Source: Candidatus Hydrogenisulfobacillus filiaventi (lineage in GTDB: Bacteria; Bacillota; Sulfobacillia; Sulfobacillales; R501). Taken from it: a stretch of 64,000 nt of DNA. Positions 38,187-47,166 of the stretch are shown piece after piece (within the stretch, counting starts at the first letter, position 1; each line of letters begins with the position of its first letter). The translations under genes were made by a program, and so were the position numbers. The notes under the pieces were generated by a model. It did not search any database, was not told where the DNA came from, and saw nothing but the letters and a program-made list of their open reading frames with translations. Location of the stretch: positions 1,922,001 to 1,986,000 of the forward strand of contig LR778114.1 in assembly GCA_902809825.1 (NCBI GenBank), read 5' to 3'.

Positions 38187-39044
38187 TTATCCAGACGTCC
38201 GCCGCCCGCTTTGCAGCAGCCCCGGCCGGCGTTGCAGGGCCAGGTAGAGGAACAGAAAGTAGGAGACGGCCACGTCCGCCAGCGCCCACACCGTGTTGAC
38301 CCCCACGGTGGCGTCATAGGTGCCGTGGAGCACCGCCACCGTCAGCCATCCCCAGCCGGCCGGCCCCCAGCGCCAGCGCGGCCCCTGGGCCGCCACCCCC
38401 AGGGCATAGGCCGCCACCCCCGCCCAGATGGCGTGCAGGAAGGGGGTGTAGAGGGCGCGGGTGAGGGCGGTGACGGTGCCCAGCCCCACTGCCAGGTGGG
38501 ACATGTCCATGAACACCCCGCGGTTGACGTAGTCGATGTTCTCCACCGCCGAAAAGCCGAGCCCGGAAACGATCCCGAGGGCCATGAAGGCCCAGGGATT
38601 CCACACCCGCCCCCGCCAGCGCTGGTAGAGGGCAAAGCCTCCCACCACCAGCTGCTTGGCCGTCTCCTCCACCATGCCCACCGCGACCACATAGGTCAGC
38701 CAGGAGGCGGTGTCGAGGGGACCCGCGATCAGGCGCCGCGCCCCCCAGGCCATGGCGGTGGACTCCAGCCCGGCCGCGAACAGCACCCCGAACACGGCCG
38801 TGAACAGGTAGGCCGCAGCATCCAGGGTGCGGGAGGGGGTGCGCAGTTCGTCCCCGCTGATGCGGCGGAAGATCACCAGCCAGAACAGCGAAAAGTAAAC
38901 CATCATGCCTGCGATCACATCCACCCGCAGGCTCTCCATAATCATCGGGGCCACCGCGAAGACGAACAGCCCCAGGTACTGCGGGGATCGGGCCACCCGC
39001 CAGCCGTAGGCCAGCGTCCGCAGGGGCCCCTTCTTCTCCAGCAT
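38187..39044 (-). CDS. PrsW-family membrane metalloprotease
   Basis: A 285-residue protein with about eight membrane segments. The glutamic-type/metalloprotease motifs of PrsW are present: E126-E127 in MVEETAKQL, FSAVENI at 164-170, H204 in FLHAIW and H240 in LHGTYD. PrsW of Bacillus performs site-1 cleavage of the anti-sigma factor RsiW; here no anti-sigma gene is near, so the target is unknown. ATG at 39044 lies seven bases after AGGAG. It occupies the place where gpr, a spore protease gene, lies in Bacillus. Confidence 0.85.
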   Translation of the reverse strand: MLEKKGPLRTLAYGWRVARSPQYLGLFVFAVAPMIMESLRVDVIAGMMVYFSLFWLVIFRRISGDELRTPSRTLDAAAYLFTAVFGVLFAAGLESTAMAWGARRLIAGPLDTASWLTYVVAVGMVEETAKQLVVGGFALYQRWRGRVWNPWAFMALGIVSGLGFSAVENIDYVNRGVFMDMSHLAVGLGTVTALTRALYTPFLHAIWAGVAAYALGVAAQGPRWRWGPAGWGWLTVAVLHGTYDATVGVNTVWALADVAVSYFLFLYLALQRRPGLLQSGRRTSG

Positions 39045-39063
39045 GTGCACGCTCCTGTCCGCC

Positions 39064-39092
39064 TTTACGGCCCTGTCTGCCCCTGCTATAAT
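39064..39092 (+). promoter_or_regulatory. Promoter of rpsT
   Basis: TTTACG at 39064-39069, a 17-base spacer and TATAAT at 39087-39092 preceded by TGC, an extended -10. Confidence 0.78.
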
Positions 39093-39144
39093 GCCATGTC
39101 AGGCTTTACGCCCATAACCCGGTTCTTAGGAGGGACGACCACCC

Positions 39145-39429
39145 GTGGCCCACAGCAAGTCGGCCAAGAAGCGCATCCGCATCACCCGCGTGCGCACGGC
39201 CCGCAACCGCCTGCGTAAGACCCTCTTCCGGGCCGCCATCCGGCGCTTCCGTGACGTGCTCAAGACGGGCGACCTGGAGCAGGCGGAGGCGGCACTCCGT
39301 TTCGCCTACAGCCGGCTCGACCGCGCCGCCCAGAAGGGCGCCATCCATCGCAACGCCGCGGCCCGCAAGAAGGCCCGCCTCACCGCGCTGCTCAACGAGG
39401 CCCGCCGCAGCGCCCGGCAGGCCGGCTAA
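39145..39429 (+). CDS. rpsT: Ribosomal protein S20
   Basis: A 94-residue basic 30S protein: AHSKSAKKRIRITRVRTARNRLRKT at the N-terminus and KGAIHRNAAARKKARLTALL near the end. It starts at GTG 39145 after TTAGGAGGGACGACC. It has its own extended -10 promoter and ends within the convergent holA stop. Confidence 0.95.
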   Translation: MAHSKSAKKRIRITRVRTARNRLRKTLFRAAIRRFRDVLKTGDLEQAEAALRFAYSRLDRAAQKGAIHRNAAARKKARLTALLNEARRSARQAG

Positions 39430-40460
39430 CCGGCGCCCCCCAGCGGGGGCGCTTCCTGCTTCCGGGGCGGCAGGGCCAGGGCCACCCAGCTCTCCAGCCA
39501 GACCCGGGCCTCGCCCCCGCGCTTGAGGGCGGCATCCGCCGTCGCCGCCCGCTCCAGGGCCGCCTCCACCTCGGGCAGCCGCCAGCGGCTTAAGGCCGCC
39601 TCCAACCGCCGCGCCCGGCCCCCGCTGACCCCGGCCGCCGCCCAGGCGCGGGCGGGGGACTGCCGCCGCGCTGCTGCCAGCAGCCCCTGCCGCAGGAGCA
39701 GCAGCTGGCGCACGGCCGTGATCAACAGCACCAGCGGCGGCTGCCCGGCCGCCAGCAGCTCCTCCAACCATCGCCAGGCCTCCTCCCCCTGCCGCGCCTG
39801 GAAGGCGTCCAGGAAGCGGTAGAGCTCGACCGGATTGGCGGGGTCGGCGGCCAGGCGGGCCACCGCCTCCGCATCTGTGCGCCGCCCGGCGGCGCACCAG
39901 AGGGCCAGCTTGTCGAGTTCCTGCCGCAGTTGAAAGCCGTCCCCGCGTACCGCCGCCAGCAGCCGCGCCCGGGCAGCGGCGTCCAGCTTGAGGCCGCGGG
40001 TGCGGGCCTCCTCCTCCAGCAGGCGGCTGAAGGCCGCCTCCGCCGGCAGGGCCAGGGACACCACCACCACCGCCGGCGGCAGGGTCGCGATCCAGGGCGC
40101 GGGCGCCTCCAACCGCACCACCAGCACCGCACCCGGCGGCATCCGGCCCGCGAACGCCGCCAGCCGGCGCGGCAGGTCACGGCCCGCGGGATCCCGCCAC
40201 ACCGCCAGGCGGGCGCTTTCAAACAGGCCGCCGTTGCCCAGCCAGTCCCAGACCTCCCCCGCCGCCTCCGCCCCGGTGAAACGGCGCACCGCCGGGCGTG
40301 CGGACAGGCGGTCCAGCAGCCCGTCCAGCCAGCGCTCCGCCCAGAAGTCCAGCCGGGGGTCGGCATCCCGCCGGCCGGCCGGCATCAGGACATACACCGG
40401 CCGGGGATCCCCCTCCGGCAGCAGGTTCCAGGCCCGTTCCCAGGCCCCGTCCATTGCCAT
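39426..40460 (-). CDS. holA: DNA polymerase III delta subunit
   Basis: The clamp-loader wrench subunit. A 344-residue protein with the family layout: a degenerate AAA+ N-terminus (PVYVLMPAG, FTGAEAAGEVWDWLGNGGLFESARLAVWRD), ILxxLPPAVVVVSLAL-like strands, and a helical C-terminus with GFQLRQELDKLALWC and ELYRFLDAFQARQGEEAW. ATG at 40460 has GGGAAGGGG just upstream; ATG 40454 is an alternative. In Bacillus holA (yqeN) is also the neighbour of rpsT. Confidence 0.88.
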   Translation of the reverse strand: MAMDGAWERAWNLLPEGDPRPVYVLMPAGRRDADPRLDFWAERWLDGLLDRLSARPAVRRFTGAEAAGEVWDWLGNGGLFESARLAVWRDPAGRDLPRRLAAFAGRMPPGAVLVVRLEAPAPWIATLPPAVVVVSLALPAEAAFSRLLEEEARTRGLKLDAAARARLLAAVRGDGFQLRQELDKLALWCAAGRRTDAEAVARLAADPANPVELYRFLDAFQARQGEEAWRWLEELLAAGQPPLVLLITAVRQLLLLRQGLLAAARRQSPARAWAAAGVSGGRARRLEAALSRWRLPEVEAALERAATADAALKRGGEARVWLESWVALALPPRKQEAPPLGGAG

Positions 40461-40530
40461 CCCCTTCCCGGCGGGCGCATAGCCCGTCCCGTGTGCGGTC
40501 ACCCTGGGGAATATTGTAGCGGAACTACGA

Positions 40531-40554
40531 CGGCCCCCGCGGCCGCGGGGGCCG
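40531..40554. repeat. 24-bp perfect palindrome in the germination operon leader
   Basis: CGGCCCCCGC-GGCC-GCGGGGGCCG, symmetrical over all 24 bases, about 19 bases before the first germination gene. It could form a very stable RNA hairpin or serve as an operator. Confidence 0.6.
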
Positions 40555-40572
40555 GAACCGGATGAGGAGAGG

Positions 40573-42381
40573 ATGGTGGCCATGTGGCCCTTCACACGTC
40601 GCCGGCGGCAGCCGCCCCGGACGGCGGGGCCGGTGATCCCTGACCGCCTCCGAACCCCCCAGCCGCAGGCCGGACCGGCCGCGCCCGTCAACCAGGCCCT
40701 TCGGGCTGCGCAGGGCACCCTGCAGACGGTGACCGCCACCGATCCCCGGCTGGTGGAAAACCTCATCAACGAGGCCCAGGACGCGGTCTGGAAGCTGGAC
40801 GGGGTGCTGGCGTCCCTGGCGGGCGGCGCCGGCGGGGCCGACCGCGTGCCCACGGCCATCGAGGATATCTACCACCGCCTCAAGGCCGAGATCGGGATGT
40901 CCCCCGACATCATCATCCGCCGCTTTACGGTCGGCCGGCAGCGGCCGCTGCCTGCACTGCTGGTGTTCGTGGAGGGCCTGACCTCCAACCAGATGGTGGA
41001 CCAGGACACCCTAGCCGTCCTGCAGGCCTATAGCGATGCGGAAGTCCTGGCCGCCTCCCCCGGGGAGGTCATGCGGCTGGTGCAGGATCGGGTGGTGGCG
41101 GTGGGCCACGCCACCACCGGCAGCACCTGGGACACCCTGCTCACCGAGCTGATGGGGGGCAACACCCTCCTCTTCCTGGAGGGGGCGGGCGAGGCCCTGG
41201 TGCTGGACACCAGCAAGTACCCGCAGCGGTCCATCTCCAGCCCCACGGACGAGCGCTCGGTGCGGGGGCCCCAGGAGTCCTTCAACGAGGTCAGCTGGAC
41301 CAGCATGGCGCTCCTGCGCCGGCGCATCCGCACTCCCCGCCTGCGCTTCGACGCCATGAAGCTGGGCACCCGCACCCGCACCACCGTTTCCGTGGCCCAC
41401 ATTGAGGGCCTCACCAATCCGGTGCTGGTGGAGGCGGTGCGCAACCGTCTGGCCCAGGTCAACGTGGACGGCATCCAGATGGCGAGCGAGCTGATGCCGT
41501 TCCTGGTCACCCGCCAGCGCACCCTGTTCCCCATGGCCCGGGCCACCCAACGCGTGGACCTGGTGGTGCATGCCCTGCTGGAGGGGCGGGTGGCCATCCT
41601 GGTGGAAAACACCCCCACCGTGCTTATCCTGCCCACCACCTTCGTCGACTTCTACCGCACCAGCCAGGACTACTCCATGTCCTTCTGGGAGGGCAGCCTG
41701 ACCCGCATCATCCGCCTGCTGGGCCTCCTGACCGGGCTCTTCCTGCCTCCCCTCTACGTGGCCCTGGTCGGGGTGGACCCCGAGCTGCTGCCCACCAAAC
41801 TGGCCATCACCATCGCCGGCAGCCGGGTGAACATCCCCTTCTCGCCCATCTACGAGGTCATCACCATGTGGGTCATCATCGAGATTCTGCGGGAAGCCAC
41901 CATCCGCCTGCCCAAGGAGATGTCCACCACCCTGGGCACGGTGGGGGCGATTGTGGTGGGCACCGCCATCGTCAAGGCAGGGGTGGTCTCCCCCCTTATG
42001 ATCATCATCATCACCATGACCGCCCTCGCCCTCTACACCGCCCCCGCCTATGAGATGGGCACCCCCTGGCGCATCCTGTTCTGGGCCCTGGTGCTGGCGG
42101 CCAACTTCCTGGGGGTGTTCGGGATCGTGCTGGTAGGATCTGCCATTGTCACCTACCTGGCGGCCCTCGAGGACTTCGGGGTGCCCTACCTCTCCCCCTC
42201 CGGCCCCTGGCGCTGGCGGGACCTGCTGGACAGCTGGATCCGGGCCCCCTACCGGGTCATGGCGCGCACCCGCCCGGTGGCCTGGCAGCCGGTCAACATC
42301 CGCCAGGGCACCTTCCCGCCCCGGCCGGCGGTAGCCGATGTGGATCTGGGGGCGGCCCAGGAGCAGCGCCATGACGATTAA
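40573..42381 (+). CDS. Spore germination receptor A subunit (GerA family)
   Basis: A 602-residue inner-spore-membrane protein. The large soluble N-terminal part has SPDIIIRRFTVGRQRPLPALLVFVEGL, SPTDERSVRGPQESFNEV and RTRTTVSVAHIEGL. From about residue 370 it has several membrane helices with the family block FLPPLYVALVGVDPELLPTKLAITIAG and FSPIYEVITMWVIIEILREATIRLPKEM. It detects nutrients together with the B and C subunits. ATG at 40573 is preceded by GATGAGGAGAGG; ATG 40582 is an alternative. No clear forespore (sigma-G) promoter was found. Confidence 0.93.
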   Translation: MVAMWPFTRRRRQPPRTAGPVIPDRLRTPQPQAGPAAPVNQALRAAQGTLQTVTATDPRLVENLINEAQDAVWKLDGVLASLAGGAGGADRVPTAIEDIYHRLKAEIGMSPDIIIRRFTVGRQRPLPALLVFVEGLTSNQMVDQDTLAVLQAYSDAEVLAASPGEVMRLVQDRVVAVGHATTGSTWDTLLTELMGGNTLLFLEGAGEALVLDTSKYPQRSISSPTDERSVRGPQESFNEVSWTSMALLRRRIRTPRLRFDAMKLGTRTRTTVSVAHIEGLTNPVLVEAVRNRLAQVNVDGIQMASELMPFLVTRQRTLFPMARATQRVDLVVHALLEGRVAILVENTPTVLILPTTFVDFYRTSQDYSMSFWEGSLTRIIRLLGLLTGLFLPPLYVALVGVDPELLPTKLAITIAGSRVNIPFSPIYEVITMWVIIEILREATIRLPKEMSTTLGTVGAIVVGTAIVKAGVVSPLMIIIITMTALALYTAPAYEMGTPWRILFWALVLAANFLGVFGIVLVGSAIVTYLAALEDFGVPYLSPSGPWRWRDLLDSWIRAPYRVMARTRPVAWQPVNIRQGTFPPRPAVADVDLGAAQEQRHDD

Positions 42382-43513
42382 GGCCCGCACCCTGCGGCGG
42401 ACGGCCGCCCTCCTCCTGCTGACGGGACTGGCGCTGACCGGATGCTGGGACAACCGCCCCATCGACGAGCGCGCCATCGTCATGGTGCTGGGGGTGAGCA
42501 GCCGGCACGGACGTCTGGCCCTGCGTTTCCAGATCCCCACCGCCTCCGCCCTGACCGCCCTGCCCTCCGGGTCGAGCGGCAACAGCCAGAGCGAGTCCTT
42601 CTTCGTCCTGCCCGCCGAGGGGCGCACGGTGGCCTCCGCCTTCGGCCGCGCCCAGGCCTCGGTCTCGCGGGACCTGTACCTGGGCCAGATCCAAGCCCTG
42701 GTCCTGTCCGCCAAGCTGCCCCCCCGGGTGCTGCGAGCGGCCATGACCGGCCTCGCCCGTCTGGAACCGGTGGACCGCACCATCTTCGTACTCACCACCC
42801 CGGACCCTGTCACGCGGCTGCTGTCCACGCCTACGCCCCTGAACCAGCTGCCCAACGAGTACTTCTCCACCCTGTTCAACTGCCCGGACTGCGCCACCTT
42901 GCACCTGCAGGTGCGCCTCTGGCAGCTCATGGACCGGCTGGTCACCCCCGGGGTCGACCCTTTTCTGCCCGTCGCCCGCCTCGGGCCGCACGGCATCGAG
43001 CTCAACCAGGTGGCGCTCTACGCCAAGGACCGCTACCTGGCCACCCTCTCCCCCCAGGAGACCGTCGCCTTCGCCCTGCTCACCGGGCGGGCGGTCAAGC
43101 CCACCCTCTCCGCCCCCACGCCGCTGGGGGAGACCGCCTTGCGGGTGGGCACCTGCCGGGGAGAGTTCTCCGCCCGCATCGTGCACGGCCGGCCCCAGGC
43201 CCGCTTCACCGTCTCCATCGATGGCCAGCTGGTGGAGGGCCCCGCCCTGGACGGCGACCGCACCGCCCGTGCCCGGGTGCTGCAGGCGGTGGCGCGCCAA
43301 GTGACGGCCCGTTGCCTGGCCCTCATCCGCCATACCCAGGCCCTGGGCAGCGACCCCTTCGGGGTGGGCCGCCGCCTGCATTGGACCGATCCCCGGGGCT
43401 TCCAGGCCCTGGGGCCCTGGGACCGGGCCTGGAAACAGACCCGGGTCACGGTCACCGTGCACGTGGAGACCACCCGGGCCGGCAACATCCGCCCCCTGGG
43501 CCCCAACTTCTGA
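42371..43513 (+). CDS. Spore germination receptor C subunit (Ger(x)C lipoprotein)
   Basis: A 380-residue lipoprotein. The signal peptide ends in L-T-G-C (Cys25) followed by WDNRPIDERAIVMVLGVS, the typical start of mature GerAC proteins. Its ATG lies within the last 11 bases of the A gene, so translation is coupled. C precedes B here, unlike the usual A-B-C order. The C-terminus RVTVTVHVETTRAGNIRP fits the family. Confidence 0.9.
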   Translation: MTIKARTLRRTAALLLLTGLALTGCWDNRPIDERAIVMVLGVSSRHGRLALRFQIPTASALTALPSGSSGNSQSESFFVLPAEGRTVASAFGRAQASVSRDLYLGQIQALVLSAKLPPRVLRAAMTGLARLEPVDRTIFVLTTPDPVTRLLSTPTPLNQLPNEYFSTLFNCPDCATLHLQVRLWQLMDRLVTPGVDPFLPVARLGPHGIELNQVALYAKDRYLATLSPQETVAFALLTGRAVKPTLSAPTPLGETALRVGTCRGEFSARIVHGRPQARFTVSIDGQLVEGPALDGDRTARARVLQAVARQVTARCLALIRHTQALGSDPFGVGRRLHWTDPRGFQALGPWDRAWKQTRVTVTVHVETTRAGNIRPLGPNF

Positions 43514-43528
43514 GCGGAGGGAGACACC

Positions 43529-44674
43529 ATGGCCGACCGCACCAAGGTGCTGGGGGAGGCCTTAAGCCCCTCCCAGCTGGGCACCCTGCTGGTGGCGGGC
43601 TATGCCACCCAGGCCCTGTGCTACTTTCCCCGGCCCCAGGTCACCTACGCCGGACGGGCCGCCCTCCTCACGGAGGTGGCGGCGGGCCTGGCAGCCGCCC
43701 TCGGCCTCTGGCTCTGGATCCGGGTGGCGGCTCTACATCCCGGGGAGAGCCCGGAAGCGGCCCTCAGGGCGCTGGGCCCGGCACAGTGGCCGCTGGTGAT
43801 CGGGATCGCGGCCTATCACATCCTGCTGGGCATGAACTGGCTCATGATCTACACCTCGGTGCTGCACGGCATCTTCCTGGAGGCCACCCCCCTTTGGGCG
43901 CTGGCCGGCGCCATCCTGGCCGAAAGCCTCTACCTGGCCTGGAACCAGGTGGTGCCCCTGGCCCGGGCCCTGCAGAGCCTGTGGGTACCGGTGGCGGTGT
44001 TCACCGTCTTCAGCCTGGCCGGGGGCATGGCCCTCATCCGCCATCCCCGTCTGCTGTGGCCGGCCCTGCCGCCAACCGCCCGCGGATTCGCCCTGGGTAG
44101 CCTGCACGGCTTGAGCGCCTACCTGGGTCTCGACGCCGTGGCCTGGTTCTATCCCTACGTGCATCCCGCCGCCCGCCGAACGGCCGGCCGTCATCTGTTC
44201 TGGTGGCTGGCCGGCAGCTTTGCCGCCTTCAGCTGGGCCCTGGAGGACGTGATGGGCACCTTCGGCCCCGACTTCATCCCCGCCCTGCGCTGGCCCATGG
44301 CCCAGTTCGTGCGCCTGCAGAGCCTGGCCACCTTCTACGTCAACAAGTTCGGGCTGGTGGTGCTCCTCTTGTGGACGGTGACCAGCGTCAGCTTCGAGGC
44401 GGTGCATATCACGGTGGCGGCCCAGGCCCTGCACCCGCTGGGGGGCTACCGCACCCGAGCCGGCTTCCGCTGGCATGCGGCCGTGGTGGCCCTCCTCATC
44501 GGCGGGGTGCTGGTCGGGGTGCGCAGCCCCTACCGCGTTCAGCACCTGCTGGGCACCACCACCCTGCTCACCGGCGCCGTGTACACCTTCAGCCTGCCCC
44601 TGCTGCTGCTGGGGGCCAACGCCCTCGCCGGCCGGTGGACCGCCGCCGGCCCGCGGGCCGGGGAGGGGTCCTGA
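43529..44674 (+). CDS. Spore germination permease, B subunit copy 1 (GerAB)
   Basis: A 381-residue protein with about ten membrane helices, of the amino-acid-permease-like spore permease family that binds germinants. It starts LGEALSPSQLGTLLVAGYATQALCYFPR and contains WFYPYVH, TFGPDFIPALRWPMAQFVR and TFYVNKFGLVV. ATG at 43529 follows GCGGAGGGAGACACC. It is followed directly by a close paralogue. Confidence 0.9.
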   Translation: MADRTKVLGEALSPSQLGTLLVAGYATQALCYFPRPQVTYAGRAALLTEVAAGLAAALGLWLWIRVAALHPGESPEAALRALGPAQWPLVIGIAAYHILLGMNWLMIYTSVLHGIFLEATPLWALAGAILAESLYLAWNQVVPLARALQSLWVPVAVFTVFSLAGGMALIRHPRLLWPALPPTARGFALGSLHGLSAYLGLDAVAWFYPYVHPAARRTAGRHLFWWLAGSFAAFSWALEDVMGTFGPDFIPALRWPMAQFVRLQSLATFYVNKFGLVVLLLWTVTSVSFEAVHITVAAQALHPLGGYRTRAGFRWHAAVVALLIGGVLVGVRSPYRVQHLLGTTTLLTGAVYTFSLPLLLLGANALAGRWTAAGPRAGEGS

Positions 44675-44675
44675 G

Positions 44676-45821
44676 ATGGCGGCGCGGCAGGGACCCGCCC
44701 TGCTGGGCACCGGGCTCTCTCCCGGCCAGTTCGCCACCCTGGTCACGGCCGGGTACATCACCCAAGGGCTGTTCTACTTCCCGCGCGATCTGGTGATGGA
44801 GGCCGGGCGGGCGGCGCTGTGGGCCTTCCTGCTCACCGCCGCCCTGGGTGGGGCCAGCCTGCTCCTCTTCCTGACCGTGATGGAAAAGGCGGAGGGGGAA
44901 ACCCTCACCGGGCTCGGCTTCCGCCTGCTGGGGCCGGCCTTCTGGCCGCTAGCGGCCCTGATCGTGCTGTACCATCTCTTCCTGCTGCTGGGCTTCGGGG
45001 TCATGACGGTGGGCCTGGTCATCCACAGCATCTTCCTGGCCTCCACCCCCCTGTGGGCGGTGGCGGCGGCCCTCCTGGGCGGCAGCCTCTACATGGCCTG
45101 GTTCGGCCCGGTGCCGCTGGCGCGGGCGGCCCAGTCCCTGTACCTTCCGGTGGCGCTCATCACCGTGCTGGTGGCGGTGATGGGCGTCAGCCTCATCCGC
45201 CACCCCCTGCTGCTGGTGCCAGCCCTGCCCGCCTCCGCCGCCGGTTTCGCCCGGGCCGTCTACCACAACTTCGGCCTCTTCCTGGGCATTGATGCCCTGG
45301 GCTGGTTCTACCCCTACGTGCACGCCGCCGACCGCGCCCGCGCCCGCCGGACCGTGCTGTGGGCGCTGGTGGCGGCGTCGGTGGTGTTCGCCTGGGGGCT
45401 GGAGGATGTGCTGGCCACCTTCGGCCCCGACTTCGTGCCGGCTCTGCGCTGGCCGGCGGCCCAATTCCTGCGCCTGCTCAACCTGGTGACCTTCTATGTC
45501 AACAAGTTCGGGCTGGTGGTGATGGTGATGTGGACGGTGGCGGCTATCACCTTCGGGGCGGTGCACCTCTCGGTGGTGGGGCACACCCTCTATCCCTTCC
45601 TGCGCTTCCGTGACCTCCGCGGCCATCGCTGGATCCTGGCCGTGGCCGCCCTGCTGGCCTGGGGCATGGTGTGGGTCTTCAAGAGCCCCTACCGCGTCAT
45701 CCACGTCTTCCTACCCGTAGCCATCGGAGCCGGGTGGGTATACTCCTGGGCACTGCCCCTGCTGCTGCTGGGGGCCGCGGCCCTGCACGGGCGGCGGGGG
45801 GCCCCGCCGCAGGCGGGCTAA
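44676..45821 (+). CDS. Spore germination permease, B subunit copy 2 (GerAB)
   Basis: A 381-residue paralogue of the preceding permease, collinear over its whole length: TGLSPGQFATLVTAGYITQGLFYFPR, WFYPYVH, TFGPDFVPALRWPAAQFLR, TFYVNKFGLVV and FKSPYRV all have counterparts. ATG at 44676 follows GGGGAGGGGTCCTGAG with one base between the stop and start. A tandem duplication is likely; two permeases could widen germinant range or form a mixed receptor. Confidence 0.9.
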   Translation: MAARQGPALLGTGLSPGQFATLVTAGYITQGLFYFPRDLVMEAGRAALWAFLLTAALGGASLLLFLTVMEKAEGETLTGLGFRLLGPAFWPLAALIVLYHLFLLLGFGVMTVGLVIHSIFLASTPLWAVAAALLGGSLYMAWFGPVPLARAAQSLYLPVALITVLVAVMGVSLIRHPLLLVPALPASAAGFARAVYHNFGLFLGIDALGWFYPYVHAADRARARRTVLWALVAASVVFAWGLEDVLATFGPDFVPALRWPAAQFLRLLNLVTFYVNKFGLVVMVMWTVAAITFGAVHLSVVGHTLYPFLRFRDLRGHRWILAVAALLAWGMVWVFKSPYRVIHVFLPVAIGAGWVYSWALPLLLLGAAALHGRRGAPPQAG

Positions 45822-47110
45822 CCCCCGCGAGGGGGCGCCGGCAGTTCAATCCGCACCGTGGTCCCCTGCCCGGGGGCGGAGGAGAGGGAGAGCCGGCCGC
45901 CATGGGCCTCCACCAGGTGGCGCACAATCAGGAGCCCCAGGCCGTTGCCGTGCGGCTTGGTGCTGACGAAGGCGGAAAATAGGCGGTCCTGGATCTCGGG
46001 CGGGATGCCGGGCCCGTCATCGCTCACCACCACCGCGGTGCCGGTCCCGGCGGCCTCGGCCCACACCCGCACCGTACCCGGCCGGCCGCCCAGGGCCTCC
46101 ACGGCATTGCGGAACAGGTTGACCAGCACCTGGGCGAAGCGGTCCCCGTCCACCCACAAGGTGGCGTCCCCTGCCACCACCAGCCGGGCCCGGCTGCCCT
46201 CCCCCGCCGCCGGCGGCCAGGCCGCCTCCGCCAGGGCGGCCAGGGAGCGGGCGGACCGGTCCAGGGTGAGGGTGCGGGTGGTCCAGAGCAGGTCGCCGGT
46301 GAGCCGGCTCAAGCGCTCGACTTCCGCCACCGCATGCTCGAGGTGAGGCAGCACCGCCGCCCCCCCCGGGCCGCCCCCCTTCCGGAGGCGGTCGAGGGCC
46401 AGCTCGAGGAACCCGGACAGGGCGGTGAGGGGATTGCGGATCTCATGCATGATCATCGACACCTGTTCCATGCTGACCTGATCCCCCGCCCACGCCTGGG
46501 GCAGCACCTCCAGCAGCACCTCGTCGCCCACATGCACCAGGCGCAGGAGCGCCCCCTCCTGCCAGCCGATGAGGGTGCGCCCGTCGGGGGGCAGGCTGAG
46601 GGCCCGCTCCCAGGGGGGCAGGCCCTCTACCGCCTGCCAGGGCCGGCCGGCCAAGCCGCCCGGAAACCGGGCCTCGGCAGCGGGATTGGCATAAATGAAG
46701 CGGGCGTCGCAGGCCAGCGCCACGCCGCCCGCCGTGTGGGCCAGGGCCCGGCCCAACACCCCCCGCTCGCTGCCGGCGTGAACCAGGTAGGCCTGCGGCT
46801 GGCCCCCCTCGCCCAGGAGCGGGGTCCAGCCGAACCCGGTGAGGGCGGCAGGGGGCGATTCCCGCCCCACCTGGGCGGCCAAGGGAGCCTCCTCCGCCGC
46901 AGCCACCGTCCGCCGCCAGTCGCGATTACGCCAGAGCCAGCGCCCCCGGGCGTCCACCAGCGCCAGAGGCCAGGGCCAGTGTTCCAGATCACGGGCCCGG
47001 AGCGCGAAGTCGTTGTAGAACACGATGCCTTCCGCCAGGCGGTACACAAACTCGGGTGGGGTGGGTCCGGGATTGTCCTTGTGCATGCCTTTTCTCGGTT
47101 TTCCCTTCAT
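45818..47110 (-). CDS. Soluble PAS-type sensor histidine kinase
   Basis: A 430-residue kinase with no membrane segment. Two PAS-like regions (about residues 42-110 and 120-200) precede the phosphoacceptor box MHEIRNPLTALSG with H222, the N box around N335, G1 box DDGPGIP at 364-370 and G2 box GNGLGL at 388-393. The layout, soluble PAS plus HisKA, is like the KinA/KinC-type kinases that feed the sporulation phosphorelay; no response regulator is adjacent. ATG at 47110 follows GGGGGAGGCGACC. Its 3' end overlaps the germination operon end by four bases, tail to tail. Confidence 0.92.
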   Translation of the reverse strand: MKGKPRKGMHKDNPGPTPPEFVYRLAEGIVFYNDFALRARDLEHWPWPLALVDARGRWLWRNRDWRRTVAAAEEAPLAAQVGRESPPAALTGFGWTPLLGEGGQPQAYLVHAGSERGVLGRALAHTAGGVALACDARFIYANPAAEARFPGGLAGRPWQAVEGLPPWERALSLPPDGRTLIGWQEGALLRLVHVGDEVLLEVLPQAWAGDQVSMEQVSMIMHEIRNPLTALSGFLELALDRLRKGGGPGGAAVLPHLEHAVAEVERLSRLTGDLLWTTRTLTLDRSARSLAALAEAAWPPAAGEGSRARLVVAGDATLWVDGDRFAQVLVNLFRNAVEALGGRPGTVRVWAEAAGTGTAVVVSDDGPGIPPEIQDRLFSAFVSTKPHGNGLGLLIVRHLVEAHGGRLSLSSAPGQGTTVRIELPAPPRGG

Positions 47111-47166
47111 GGTCGCCTCCCCCGGGCGGGCCCGGCTGCCCGTCGGTCAGGGGGCGGCGGCTCCGG

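Noticed and set aside
40477-40520. Sigma-G promoter for the germination operon
   Set aside because: A GCATA that could be a -35 is present near 40477, but no CATxxTA-like -10 lies at the right distance.
41011-43005. Long minus-strand open frame opposite the germination A and C genes
   Set aside because: Antisense shadow; composition is unlike the neighbouring proteins and the sense genes are clear family members.
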